From NCBI RefSeq assembly GCF_027596085.1, contig NC_072467.1, forward strand, positions 27,129,734 to 27,193,733: a DNA stretch of 64,000 bases, given 5' to 3'. The DNA is from Anoplopoma fimbria (Eukaryota > Chordata > Actinopteri > Perciformes > Anoplopomatidae). The notes under the pieces were generated by a model. It worked only from the letters and a program-made list of their open reading frames with translations, made no database searches and had not been told where the DNA came from. Shown here one piece after another: positions 12,601 to 25,570 of the stretch (position 1 is the stretch's first letter; each line of letters begins with the position of its first letter). A program made the position numbers and the translations under genes.

Positions 12601-12642
<42 letters not shown>
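12601..12642. repeat. (CA)21 microsatellite
   Basis: A perfect CA tract complementary to the GT tract that ends at 12507; the pair can form a hairpin in RNA. Confidence 0.98.
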
Positions 12643-12645
<3 letters not shown>

Positions 12646-13652
12646 CCAATGACCGTCAGACATAGAGGCCAGTGCTGATGGGAGCGTGTCTCTGTATAAC
12701 GGTCATCCTGAGCCTCTCTCTGCTCCGTTAGAGTCTCTGTGAGATGAAGTGATGGTTGACACTGATGGGACTGTTTACTGACTCTGGATCTGTGTTATTA
12801 CAGGAAACCATGCAACCTCATGACGGTGACCTCTTGTAGAAGTTTACTTTGCGGTGTGTGATGTCAGAGTGATTGCCATTAAGAATGAAGACGCCTGCAA
12901 ATCTAGAAAACGACGATCATGAAAACGTTCCTGCCGGATCAGTGGAACTTTATTTATGTTCATAGATTAATTGCATAAAGTCACGCTGCCTTTCATGCTT
13001 TTTTCAACATTGTTGCGGATATGGTTGTGTTGTTTGAATAAACTTTATTTATTAGGGTTGTCAGAAGACAAAACTACGGAAGCCCTGAGGGAGTTTTCTA
13101 AGACTGAATAGTTTGTGTTCTGATCTGTGTTTATGACTTAAAAACAGGTGGAAATAGGTTTTTGCCTCGATCATTTTCTGAAGTTTTTTTTTCGTTTGTT
13201 GAAAACAAATTATTAAAAAAAGTATTGCCATATTTATTTAGGTTTTTTTTGTTTTCGTGAAGATATTTCCTTTAAATGGAGGATGTTAAATACTGATTTT
13301 GGCCACTGGAGGCAGAAGTGCGGCACTACCCTATGTTCTAAATTGAGATTTTTACTGACGGCATATTAGCGCTGATTTAAATAGATTTATCAATAAAAGA
13401 AAAACATGATGTAATGATACATAACCTGTTATAACACCGTAACATGTACCGTGTGTTTATGCATGGAGAAAAATGAAGAAATCATGAATTATTTTAGTCT
13501 TATTTAGAACAAGAGGAAGTGATGCCCTCCGGCCCCTTGTGGCCAGAATGTGTATTACAAGAGACGTGTGCTTACCCGGACAAAACAATAAAGAAATGTA
13601 AAATGTAAACAAAGGAACATGGCGGATGAATCGTGGGTCTTGTGTGTCTCAG

Positions 13653-13764
13653 GTGGGGGACTCAGGGAGACTTCACCACCACCCACCCACTGCCCTCCGT
13701 CAAGGTGAAGCTGTTCACAGAGAGCACCGGGGTCCTGGCTCTGGAGGACAAGGAGCTGGGCCGG
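13653..13764 (+). CDS. cadps2: cadps2 exon e4: second half of C2-like domain
   Basis: 112 nt, phase 2 in and phase 0 out. With the last two bases of e3 it reads [20 protein letters not shown], then [25 protein letters not shown] and VKVKLFTE are C2 strands; [11 protein letters not shown] is the conserved last strand. The acceptor is tgtctcag and the donor CGG|gtgagt is strong. Odd points: an uninterrupted CA-repeat block of about 550 bp begins about 20 nt after the donor, and a (GT)n tract lies about 1.1 kb upstream, so the exon is bracketed by complementary repeats. Confidence 0.95.
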
Positions 13765-14679
<915 letters not shown>

Positions 14680-14819
14680 GTGGTCATGAATCCGACCACC
14701 AACGGGCCGAAGCAGGCCGACTTCCACCGGATGGTCGTCCCCAAGAGCAGCCAGGACACGGAGCTCAGGATCAAACTGGCCGTCCGCATGGACAAACCCC
14801 CCAACATGAAGCACAGCGG
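14680..14819 (+). CDS. cadps2: cadps2 exon e5: C2-PH linker
   Basis: 140 nt, phase 0 in and phase 2 out. It reads [20 protein letters not shown], then [20 protein letters not shown], then PNMKHSG with e6. The end of the C2 domain gives way to the MKHSG stretch where the PH domain starts. The [12 protein letters not shown] block is conserved in both CAPS paralogues, while [14 protein letters not shown] is variable but closer to CADPS2 (HRMVVPK) than CADPS1 (HKMTVSK). The acceptor is gacctcag and the donor GG|gtgagt. A 17-bp minisatellite starts about 30 nt after the donor. Confidence 0.94.
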
Positions 14820-14849
14820 GTGAGTCTGCACCCAGGGGCGGGTCCTTTA

Positions 14850-15150
14850 TGGGGTCTGGTTCTCTACAGGGTCTAGACCTATAAAGGGTCTATTACTCTA
14901 CAGGGTCTGGTTCTCTACAGGGTCTGGTCCTCTACAGGGTCTGGTCCTATAAAGGGTCTGGTCCTCTACAGGGTCTGGTCCTCTACAGGGTCTGGTCCTC
15001 TACAGGGTCTGGTCCTCTACAGGGTCTGGTCCTATAAAGGGTCTGGTCCTCTACAGGGTCTGGTCCTCTACAGGGTCTGGTCCTATACAGGGTCTGGTCT
15101 GGGTCTGGTCTCTACAGGGTCTGGTCTGGGTCTAGACCTATAAAGGGTCT
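14850..15150. repeat. 17-bp minisatellite
   Basis: Tandem units of TCTACAGGGTCTGGTCC with TCTATAAAG-type variants, about 17 copies. It begins about 30 nt after the e5 donor. Confidence 0.95.
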
Positions 15151-15270
15151 GTTACAGTGTGTGATCAGATCAGATGTTGTAGCAGTGTGTTCTGTGTGCA
15201 GTTCTTTCTTTCTGCCACAAGATGGCAGCAACACCTCTTTAAACCCACAGATATATGAATCTGCAGCACT

Positions 15271-15449
<179 letters not shown>

Positions 15450-15651
15450 CAGCAGTTTCTCAGTAGTGATGGTGTTTATTCTGCCAACAGCCATCAGCAC
15501 TTAAATCTGTTTCTTCTCTACAGTTTCAAGTTTTGGGCTTCTAAAAAGTTCTAAAAAGCCTCTTTTATTCGTCACCAATCCTGTGAAGATTTTTTGCAAA
15601 GGACACGTCTCTGCGTCCTCGCTCTCAGCTCTACCCCAGAGCCGTGCTCTC

Positions 15652-16112
15652 ACCCATTTAGGATACAATGATGTTGGAAAACGGCCCAAAAGATTTCATA
15701 AGTTTGCAAAAAAAATGGATTTGGGGATTTTCTTTGGCTTATAATTGTTAATGGAAGTAAGTAAAAGGAATCGAGGATGTAAAAACCGGGACGTGAGAAG
15801 GGCCTAGTGAAAAGGACTTACAGAGTAAACCACAGCAGTCTCTGAAAATAAAACTACAGTGTCAGAGAAAGAGGTCAAAGGGCAACATATCCTGATAGAT
15901 ACAAACAAAACAGAGAAAGAAACTGGTTTGTTTTTAAGCCAGATATGTTGTAAAACAACATATTCTTACCAATTTACGATACAACGCTTTTGGAAAACGC
16001 CCCAAAATATTTCATAAATTTGCAAAAAAGGATTTTATAATTTTCTCAGGCTTATAAATGTTTCTGGAAGCTGACGCGAGGAGAGGAGGCGAGGAAAGGA
16101 ATTGAAGATATA
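15652..16112 (+). repeat. Local direct duplication (two diverged copies)
   Basis: 15652-15785 and 15968-16112 share the order (T)TACGATACAA / GGAAAACGCCCCAAA / TTTCATAA(A/G)TTTGCAAAAAA / GGCTTATAA / GGAA(T)CGA(A/G)GAT. The two copies lie about 316 bp apart and look roughly 80% alike by eye. This is not one of the dispersed families. Confidence 0.75.
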
Positions 16113-16869
16113 CGTTTCCTCAGTTTGTCTTCACTCTGTGATAATTAAACAGGAAGTAAACAGGTTCGCTGCAGTTCTCCAAACCGTCCACAAGAGGTCA
16201 GCGTCTGTCCTCCTGCTCCTCTCTGTCTCCTCACCTTTAAAGCATCCTCCTGATTTATTAGAGACACTCTGAGCTCCACCTGCTGAGAGCTTTCATCCTC
16301 CATCAGGTCGTCTGATGCTGTTTTCACTGTGAAGCTCTGATCCAAAGACCAACGAAATATTAATAAATCCACGTTTCAAGATCAGCAACGTGAGGGAGTT
16401 TCAGGGTCTCTGAGGGGAAACTGGATCTGTTCCAAACTCAAAGCACTTCACATTAAATGTATGTCGTCATCATAAACACTTCATCTTGAGTCATTTTCTG
16501 ATCGTGTTTTTTGAGCTTGGAGGATGTCTCAGATCTGTGTTTTTCTTATTGAATTTAACAGAAAATACAGCCCTGTATGATTCGTTATTATTATCATGAT
16601 TTTATGATCTTTTATGGAAACGTTACATAGCAGCAGCTTTTTAACAAATATGTGAATTAATATGTAGGGCAAAAAAGACAAAAAAAACTTCACTTATTAA
16701 AGAATAGAGAGAGAGGAGAAAGAAACCTTAATTTATGTAAACGAAAATAAATCCTTAAATATAATCATATTCTCTTAAAACAAGAAAAATCTGCTCTTTA
16801 AAAATGTTATTAAAATTAGTATTTCTGCAGGTGAAACCCTGAAATAAACTTTGTTTTTTAAGAGATGAA

Positions 16870-16970
16870 ATAAGGTAAGATAATCCTTTATTAGTAAATT
16901 TGCAGGATTACAGCAGCAGAGAGGAGAGTGCAAACAAGAGACATACGTAAAAAAAAAAAAAAAAGATCAA
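16870..16970 (-). mobile_element. Reversed copy of the LINE 3' end at 58585-58905
   Basis: AAGGTAAGATAATCCTTTAT, then TTTGCAGGATTACAGCAGCA and GAGAGGAGAGTGCAAAC are the reverse complement of the terminal part of 58800-58870, with a few changes. An A16 run and AT-rich sequence follow. Confidence 0.7.
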
Positions 16971-18510
16971 AACAAGTATTATAAATAAGTAATTACACAG
17001 TAAATAATAATAAATAAGTAAAAAAATAAATACAATAACTAAATTATTATATATAAAAAACAGATCTGTACTTTTATTTAAACAAGCGACAATGAGATTT
17101 TTAAAACTACAAAATGATTACCTTGAATTCATATTAAGGAAAAATCTTGAATGTCATTTACTCTTAAAATACATTTTTAAAAAAGCCTAAAATTGGTGAA
17201 ATTATTCATTGTCACAGAAGACATAACTATTTTTTGTTGCCTTGGGAAAAAAAAACCCACGATGGAAATGATTTTAAGACAATAAAAAAAATGCTTCAAT
17301 TATTATATTTTCACCAAAAGCTTATTTTTCTCACAAATAAATGATTATTTCTCGACAATTCTTCAAGCAAAACTGCAGTTTTTTCGTGTTATAATGAAAT
17401 GTCACATCCCTCTTTAATAAAAAAAACAGCTCTCAGAGTGTGAATGTCCGTCTAAATGACCAGTTAAAGACGGAGGCTGTATTTTTTTCTTTTCCCGTTG
17501 AGGACCGTTAAATGCTACACTGAACTCTGTGGACGTCTTCAGTCCATCGCCGCGGCGTCGTGCATCTGAAAGGAAGTCTGAAAACCTCCGTCGCAGGAGG
17601 ACGGACGGACCAAAAAACAATCTTCACAAGTGGCCGGCGAGCGCTGCCACATGTTAACCCAGATTCTCCGTCCAGACGCAGAGCTGCAGCCTTGACCGGA
17701 GGGCCCTTTATTCCTCTCTCCGATGCTGAAGAAAGAGGTCTCTCGCCCATCGATTGATTTTCCAGTGTCCCACGCTTCGGGAGGCCCCCGGAGCAGCCAT
17801 TGATTGGGGGGGCCACGCCGGTCATTCTTCCATTTTCCCCTCAATGAGCCGCTGTCTGTGTCACGGCCTCTCTCTGCTGCTTTCTCCTTTTCTTTTTTTT
17901 TTACTCTCTCGAATGTGTTGATGACGTGTTAAAATATAAAAAAAACATCAGGGCAGAAGATGAGATGTTCTGTTAACGCGTCAAGGAGCTTTAAAAATCT
18001 GAACCTGGTGGCATTACATGATAAACATCAACATCACGAGAGGTCTCAACTGCTGCTTGAACATCTTCAAAATCTCCATCTCAAGATAAACATTAGACTC
18101 TAAAGAGTCTGGAAGGAGTCAGGGGAAAAGAAGTGCAGAAAAAAGGTTCCTTCAAATAAGACATGTATTACATTCTCATGTTATTTATCGTTGTGAGTTA
18201 AACACTCTTGGTAAACTCCTGTTAAACAGAGCGTCTTTATCGACTGTCATGGTAAAGTTCCGGGAAGGATTTAAATCGGATCCTTTGGATTTGATTGGAT
18301 TGCAAAATAAGTCTGCAGGCTGTAAGTCTAGAGCGATAGGAAGCAGCACAGTGGATGAATAAAGAGAACGCGTTACGATCGCTCCTATGAAATGTGTTCA
18401 GCGGTGCATGAAGAACAAAGTTTGACTGACGTGTATAAAGTTCCGATAAAAAAAACCTGGGTCTTTAAAATCATGAGGTCCAGGCCAGGTTGCAACCTCC
18501 AGGCCAAAAG

Positions 18511-18885
18511 AGTGAAGCCGATGCTAAAATGTCTTAAAGCTGCATTCTCTCTCCTGTCCACCAGGGGGCGACTCCTCTGGTTGTATAGAAGTCTATGAGA
18601 AAATGACTCTACTTCTCTCTTGATTTATTCCCTCAGTAAACATTGTAAACATGAGTTTATGGTCTCAATCTCTAGTTTCAAGTCTTCTTCAATACAGCAT
18701 GATGTTCATTTAGTAAATGATGCTCCATTTAGAGTCAAACAGACCATAAAGCAGGGGATGCTTTAGGGCGGGGCTATACACTGATTGACAGGTCGACACC
18801 AGAGACGTATACGGCGTCTCTCCGTCACTCCTCCTCAGTCCAAATATGGTCACTTCCTGGTCACTGGTTGCAAAAAAAGCAACGA
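18511..18885 (-). mobile_element. Repeat R1
   Basis: Reverse orientation: AGTGAAGCCGATGCTAAAAT, the core, then GGGCGGGGCTATACACTGAT, ACGTATACGGCGTCTCTCCG and GGTCACTTCCTGGTCACTGG. It ends in the arm. Confidence 0.9.
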
Positions 18886-19733
18886 TGTGACAAAGATAAT
18901 GACCGACTCTTTTGCTACATAGCCACCAAATATTGGAACCAATGTTGGCCAACGCTCTAGCTAACGAGTTTCCATGATGCTAAATATGTCTGTCAGCTGT
19001 TTTAATATCTAATGGAAGCAAAATAAAATATGAATCCATCATGAAAATATGACCCACTCTGCTTTTGATCCATTCACACATCGTTCACAACGTTTCCAAA
19101 AGTGGTGTGGGGGGGAAACATGCAATGGCCACGCCCACTCATCAGACAGGAAGTGATCATCATTTCAAACCATTGGCGGAGCTCTTAATACGTCGTATTT
19201 GTTACAGAGTCTTTTTAGTTTGATTGGTGAATGTCATGATATTATTGGTTCTGTAAGCACACAACGTTTATTGGATTTTTACATGAAAATATGATTTTTT
19301 TTTGGGCATATATTGTTAAATAGGTGCTCAACGTATGACAGTATAGTGATGCGATCAAAAAGGGTTTAAATGGTATTTTTGTTCATTTCATCTGGACTTT
19401 AAATGCCTCATTCTCTTTGGATTATTGTTGAGGTATCAACTTTATGGCCACACAAAGGAGGACAATTATATTCATTATTATTCTGTTGATTATTTCTATG
19501 ATTTACCTTCGATTTTTTTATGAAAATAGAGAATTTTGTCCATGACAGTCGACGTCTTTAAAGGCCTCGTCTTGTCCGACCAACTGTTCAACACCCAACA
19601 CTCAGCTCATGGTTTAAAAACAGAGAAAAGCAGCAAATCCTCACAAAAACAAAATATCTGATTAATTAATGACTTAAATAATTATAAAACCATCCAGATT
19701 TTGTAATTTTATGTCTTGTTCTTTGTGTTTCAG

Positions 19734-19800
19734 GTACGTGTACGCGGTGGGACAGAGAGTCTGGAAACGCTGGAAAAAAAGATATTTTGTTCTCGTTCAG
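19734..19800 (+). CDS. cadps2: cadps2 exon e6: PH domain strands 1-2, basic loop
   Basis: 67 nt, phase 2 in and phase 0 out; the smallest exon but one. It reads YVYAVGQRVWKRWKKRYFVL, then VQ. This is the first beta hairpin of the PH domain. The cluster R-V-W-K-R-W-K-K-R-Y-F is the basic face used by CAPS PH domains to bind PI(4,5)P2 and the plasma membrane; all basic residues are kept. The acceptor tttcag is followed directly by GTACGT, so the exon start resembles a donor. The real donor is CAG|gtaaga, strong. A 4.9-kb intron precedes it. Confidence 0.95.
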
Positions 19801-21152
19801 GTAAGAGACCGGTGGGACCGGAGTCAGGTGACTTTATTGATCCGTGGTTGGTTGTCTTCAGATCAGAGAGACGCTGAAGGATTCAGCGTCAGTGAAGATG
19901 TGAAATCATTAAACAGAAGTTTGTTTGTGTTCAAGTATCAAACTTTCAGCCTTCATAGAAAACATTTCCTCTCTTTCAAAAACTTACTTTTCCTTTTTAT
20001 AATTTTGTAAAGTTTCAGAAGAGAGGAAGTTGATTGATGTGGGATTAATGAAAAGATTAATTTATTACAGAAAATCATCTAATTTGAGTCTCTCCGCTCA
20101 AAAGGTTTTTACACCTCGTCTGAACTCAAGAGTCCAGCTGAAGTGAAGCTAATTGAGTCTCTAAAATTCTCATTCACACTTTTAGTTTTTTCCCCCACTT
20201 CAGCTGTTATTTACTTTCTGAGGGCTCAGCGATCAGTCTGGATCTTTGAGGCCAAGGGCGAACGTTTCAATTCAGACTTTTATGTTTGTTTACCTCCTTT
20301 CTTTCCTTTAAAGGAATCAAAAGATGGGATCTTTAGATTGAGTATCTTCTGTATCTTCTGAGGAGGTCTCTTCAAAGTCTCTCCTATCCTGATGGTGTGA
20401 AAAAATATTCCATCCATTCAATCAATTGAACCAAGATGCTGCAGGAACTTACGGACAATAGAAAAACATTATTACATATAGAAAAACAGAAAGCAAGGGC
20501 AATGAATGCACTGGATCTCTGGTTTGGTTTGGAGGAACTTCTACAAAACATCTTTGTCTGGTTGAAGAAGAGCAGAAAATGTCTTTAAAGCAGCCGTAGG
20601 TTGGACTGTGATTTTCTTTTTTTACCCGGTCAGACAACTATCCGTCTGCTCCAAAGACTCTGAGATGTTCTTCATGTTCAGGCTGGTTTAGTGGATTTGG
20701 AGCTCGTCGTGGATAAACGTTGTGTAACAGTGATACTTGTTACCGGGAGATATACCTTTATAAAACGTTACGTTTCTACCTTAAAAACCTGTGGAGCTAA
20801 CGTTAGCAGAGTACGTTAGCGTAACTTTTACAGGCGTAATCTTTTTTTGGGACATTTTTGGGAATTTCAGTGGGAGAGAGAGAAAGATTTGATACATCAA
20901 AGGTCCCACGGCTGGAATTGAACCTAGAACATGACGGTTTCAGATAAAAAAGGAGAATCAAAATGAACAAATGCTGATTAAAAACGACAGAGTTTGGCTT
21001 TTTCTATCTGCTTCTATGAGAAATAACTGAAGCTCCATTTGGAGATAATATGTGGATACGATATAAAAGCATCAGAAAAATGTTTTACAAACACATCTTT
21101 ACAATTTGTGTTTCTATAATTATACGCAATTTTCCGTCCGTCCTTCCTGCAG
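19801..21152 (+). other. cadps2: intron e6-e7
   Basis: 1352 nt. A probable reverse fragment of a tRNA-derived SINE lies at about 20865-20940. Otherwise no element is recognised. It ends cttcctgcag. Confidence 0.85.
20865..20940 (-). mobile_element. Probable tRNA-derived SINE fragment, reversed
   Basis: The reverse complement contains GGTTCAATTCCAGCCGTGGG, then ACCTTTGATGTATCAAATC and TTTCTCTCTCTCCCAC. This resembles a common teleost SINE whose B box is followed by GACCTTTGCTGCATGTCA and a TCTCTCTCCC run. Confidence 0.45.
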
Positions 21153-21261
21153 GTGAGTCAGTACACGTTTGCCATGTGCAGCTACAGAGAGAAGAAGGCG
21201 GAGCCTCAGGAGCTGATGCAGCTGGAGGGCTACACGGTGGACTACTGCGACCCTCAGCCAG
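21153..21261 (+). CDS. cadps2: cadps2 exon e7: PH domain middle strands
   Basis: 109 nt, phase 0 in and phase 1 out. It reads [20 protein letters not shown], then [32 protein letters not shown] is one of the most conserved CAPS segments. LMQLEGY matches CADPS2 (CADPS1 has LLQLDGY), and the Cys in VDYCDP replaces the usual Thr. The exon begins GTGAGT straight after ctgcag, so the acceptor is also a perfect donor consensus (CAGGTGAGT). The donor is G|gtagag, modest, and a (CA)29 tract begins 9 nt after it. Confidence 0.95.
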
Positions 21262-21269
21262 GTAGAGGA

Positions 21270-21332
<63 letters not shown>

Positions 21333-22006
21333 CTGCAGGAGTTTAGTGCATCCACAACACATGTTCTGATGTGTAATTATGATGCAGAGTGAGACCTCAT
21401 TAAAGATCCTCACGTCTTCCTGATAAATGTGGAACATGTTGGAGCTTCTCTGGTTGAATCTCAACCTCCAGACCTCCTCACATGTTCTCTGTGTGTCTGC
21501 ATGATGTCGCTATATAGACTCTCTGTGAATCCATCCCATAATCATTGAAGCATTGATCTCACTGAGAGCTGAAGTCCTGGAGTCACGTCTGAGTCCTGCT
21601 GAAGCTCGTTCTTGGGGTTTACTTTCCATATTCCAGGAATGAACTGACAACCAGGAAAACAGAAATATATGAAACGTGAAATAACTTTATTTGTAAACCT
21701 TTACAGACAAAAACATCTGAAAATGCACAAAAAAAAAGATGAACAAAGTAATGGATTAAAACATAAAATAGACACAACACAGATTCAGCCAAGTGACATT
21801 AAAGGTGGATGAGTTGTTCAAAATAAAACTTTATTGCCTCCTATAATCAAGACGATTAACGGTAACAACAATCAAGACAGAAAGAAAAAACATGAACTAA
21901 AGGTCTTCAGCAAAACAAAAATTAAAGATAATTTACCTTCATGTTACAGAACCTTTTTATTTTTACCTCCTCTCCTCCTCATCTTCCTCATCTTCCTCCT
22001 CCTCAG
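21262..22006 (+). other. cadps2: intron e7-e8
   Basis: 745 nt. It starts gtagaggag followed at once by a (CA)29 tract (21271-21328), and ends in a 50-nt TCC/TCTTCC-rich pyrimidine run before the acceptor. The middle is AT-rich and unassigned. Confidence 0.9.
21271..21328. repeat. (AC)29 microsatellite
   Basis: A perfect tract beginning 9 nt after the e7 donor. Confidence 0.98.
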
Positions 22007-22207
22007 GCCTGCAGGGCGGCCGGGTCTTCTTCAACGCGGTGAAGGAGGGCGACCTGGTGATGTTTGCGTGTGATGACGATCAGGACCGGATGCTGTGGGT
22101 CCAGGCCATGTACCGAGCCACCGGACAGTCCTACAAACCGGTCCCCCCCACCCAGAACAAGACCACCAACTGCCGAGGAGGACTCCAGAAACCAGCGTCC
22201 CCCATCA
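22007..22207 (+). CDS. cadps2: cadps2 exon e8: PH domain C-terminal helix and following linker
   Basis: 201 nt, phase 1 in and phase 1 out. It reads [20 protein letters not shown], then [20 protein letters not shown], then [20 protein letters not shown], ending KPASPI. Symmetric phase means skipping would keep the frame but remove the last PH strands and helix. [16 protein letters not shown] is the PH C-terminal helix with its invariant Trp. LQGG favours CADPS2 (CADPS1 LEGG). The tail [20 protein letters not shown] is the variable inter-domain linker. The acceptor tract is a long C/T run ending cctcag, and the donor is A|gtaggt. Confidence 0.95.
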
Positions 22208-22479
22208 GTAGGTGGTTTTTATTTTAATGAAACGTTCACTGTCGCTCTAAAGTTTAATCGGCGGGAGAACACACAAAAAGTGGAGTCTTGTTAAATCCTT
22301 GATTAAAAAAACAGGCGAACTGTCCTTTATTACAGAAAACCAGTTTATTATTCACTTAACCTCCATTCTTCATAAACGCCACTTCTGTGTTTGTTTAAAC
22401 CAAAACAACAATCTCTTCCTAAACCTAACTAAGTATTTCATGATTATAGAGAAGGTTGAAGGGAAGACACTGTTCTTTT

Positions 22480-22950
22480 TTTTGCAAATTTTTCTCTTCA
22501 TTCATCCCTCCTTTCTTTACTTCCTCCCATCACACAATCTTCCCACCTTTACTTCCTGTTTTCCCTTCCTTCCATCATTTTTACTTCTTTATTATTTTTA
22601 TACACATATTTATTTTTCTTTTGTTTAATATTTTGTTTTTGTTCCCCCTCATTCTTCCCTTCCTTCCATCATCTCTCGCTTCCTTTCCTCTTTTCTAATA
22701 ACTTTTACCATCTTTTCTTCCAGGATTCATTCTCTTCTTTCTCTACTTCCTATTTTTCTCCCTTATCACTTTCACTCTTTCCTCCCTTCTTCTTCTGTTA
22801 TTCATCTTAAGAGCGCTCCTACTGGTCAAACACTCACAGCCTTCCTTTAAGTTTCCATTTTTTAATCCTGTTTTTTTTATTCTGTTTTTCCTTCATTATC
22901 ATTCTTCTTCCAAACTTCCGCTCCTCTTTGCTTCCGCACATCTCGTTCTC
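22480..22950 (+). repeat. Pyrimidine-rich low-complexity tract
   Basis: About 470 bp of irregular TTCC/TTCTTT sequence on the + strand, with few purines. It keeps reading frames open by chance (Phe/Ser/Leu/Pro-rich) and is not coding. Confidence 0.9.
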
Positions 22951-23149
22951 TCTCAAACCCACAAATCATTTCATTCATTATGCGTGTGCGTGGAGGACGG
23001 CCGGGCTTCATACTGAGAGCTCATTACGCCGAGAAACGTTTGGCAATTTCTCGCCGCCGTTTAATGGACTAGATTGAAGCGTTAATGGCGAGAGGTGCTG
23101 ACACGCTGTTTGTGGGGAGGAAATAGAAAGTGTCTCTGAAATAGCTCTT

Positions 23150-23270
<121 letters not shown>

Positions 23271-23383
23271 GACAGAAAGTCGTTGTGGCTTTAATAACGA
23301 TCGTGTCGGTGAACCTGAATCCTCGCCCAGCGGGTGTTTTTCATAAAAAATTAAATGTGGAGGTTAAATAACTGCATGTGTAA

Positions 23384-23427
23384 ACACACACACACACACA
23401 CTCACACTCACACACACACACACACTC

Positions 23428-23481
<54 letters not shown>
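23384..23481. repeat. (CA)n microsatellite, imperfect
   Basis: A CA tract with CTCA and CGCA interruptions; complementary to 23152-23269. Confidence 0.97.
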
Positions 23482-23484
<3 letters not shown>

Positions 23485-24029
23485 GGCGGTGTTATTAAAC
23501 ATTAATAAAATCATATTCCTCTTGCTGCTCTTTGGAGGTTAATAACTGGAGAACAGTGGAGACAATGAGACTCGTCTCTTTTGTTAGTCTTCTGTTTTCA
23601 GCGTCTCCGAGCCTGAAGCACCAGCAGAGCAGCGTCGTCGGGGTTTATTGACCGGAGTGTCAATAATAATAAGTAATAACAGAGCGAATAATGGAGCTGT
23701 TTACGCGTCGTAACGCTGTCATGCTGTCACTCTGCTGAGATCAGCTCTGCTTCTCGTTTGCCAGCTGACGTCTCACAATGTTCTCACTCTGAAGCAGCTT
23801 TTTATTTACCTGATGGAACTATTTTGTTATCGCGGTAGACACGTTAAGAAGTACGTTTAAAACAGCATCACTTTACCAGTGCTTTAATGCATTTTACAGA
23901 CCCAGGAGCATGACGGATAAACGACTCTTGTTGCAAAATACTCACCTGTGAGCATTCAACATCTCCTCATACAACGGTTCTTATGAGATCTTACAAAACG
24001 TTACTCTTAATATTTTGTCCGTTTCCTAC

Positions 24030-24440
24030 AGAAGTCCGTCAGCACATGTCGATTTAAGCTTGTTAAATAATAACATTACCTTCCGTTTAACAGGAAACAA
24101 CTCAGTTAAGTTTATGCAACAAAACTACTTATTTAGGTTCAGTAAACGTCTGGTTTCGGTTACAGTGTTACAGCGTTACAGCGTTACAGCGTTACAGCGT
24201 TACAGCGTTCTCCTGGCTGAAAGATCTCTTCTTGTTTGCGCCCTTTGTGTCTTTTATACTTCCTTGTTCATGATCACATGGATAACATACAAAATGATTT
24301 CGTGGGATATCTACGAATTAAGACTCTTTTTTCGTACACCCTGGAATATTTCGCATCGAAACTATTCATGCCGGTAGCGATACGAGTTGTTGATTATTGC
24401 AACAAACTCGCATCATTCATATATCAAAAAGTCCTTTTAG
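24030..24440 (+). mobile_element. Repeat R4 (teleost interspersed element), with an 8-bp tandem
   Basis: GCAACAAAACTACTTATTTA followed by GGTTCAGTAAA is shared with 35272-35310 and loosely with 59965-60010 (CAACCACTTGATTATGGTTA). This wording is a common teleost interspersed repeat as I remember it. An (GTTACAGC)n tandem of 8-bp units lies at 24159-24208. Class unknown. Confidence 0.6.
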
Positions 24441-25570
24441 TCATTTTCATTCCTTCATAGTTTGAGTCGATGAAAAATCATTACATTTCAGACAAAATGT
24501 TTCCTCTCTTCATTTTGTCTCTTTTTGTCATCAGATTATATCGAAGATTTCAGTCATCCCGTCCAGCCAAAACCGATAATCTTGTCATTTAAGTCAAATT
24601 TATTTCACATATTATCTTGCAAACAATATGCGTTAACAACCCCGAGCACGACCTGCAAACTTCATGCTTTAAAGTAGCATTTATCAGGACTAAAGACAGA
24701 GACGGACTGAGAGTGATGAAGAGGAGAAGAGATGGTGGAAGATAACAACAATGGATATTGTCACAGTTGGTGTTGAATGACATCACCACGTCGTAGTCAC
24801 GGAGAAAAGAAGTCGTTGATCAACATAGTTCGTCATAATTTCCGTTAACAAAATCAGCTCATTCGATACGGACACGAAGGTTAGAAAGCTCAGTTAGAGA
24901 AAGAGCAACAGAAGAAGAGAAGCAGATCATTCAGGTAAATCTGGAGACAAAAACAAAAACCAGGCCTTCGTCACGATGTGGTTTCAGGTGTGAGCAGATT
25001 TCAACAGCTGGCCTTCGAAAAACTCCAAAGAAAAGCACAAACAGACAAAAGAAACTCCAGCAGACATCACTTCCTGTCACACAGCCGTTCAAACGACCCA
25101 CAAACAAAGTCCAAACAAGTGGAAATCATCGGAGGCCGTGAGGAGGGTTTGGATCTGACCTTTGACCTGGAATCCTCTTTTTCTCACACCGACTTCTGTC
25201 TGCGGTACGAGCAGACGGGTCTGTTGTTTTTCGAGATGTTTACACCTGTCAGTTGTGTTTTTGAAGGAGCAGGTGGTCAGTTTGACAGCGAGACGTCCAA
25301 ACTGTCCGTTCGTCTTAAGTTTTTTTAGCGCCGCCGTCGAACCGCGGCAGAAACAGCTGCGGATGCGTTCGTGCGTCGCTCTCAAACTTCTGAGTTCTGT
25401 TTGTTCTCGGCGCTGCGAGAAGCCAGACGGAGACTGATGGGCCTGTCTGTCTTTATCTTCGTCTCTGATCGCCCCGACATCATCCTCGCCGTCGCCGCCG
25501 CCACGCTCCGACAGGCAGATCAAGTCACATCTCTCGGCCCGGCGCACCTGAAACCGAAACGCTCTCTTAA

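Noticed and set aside
24589..24700. Possible coding exon in intron e8-e9
   Set aside because: No splice-flanked frame matching any CAPS segment; e8 and e9 already join in phase.
25089..25547. 152-codon open frame on the - strand
   Set aside because: It lies in a CpG-rich intronic patch; the composition is unremarkable and no family is recognised.
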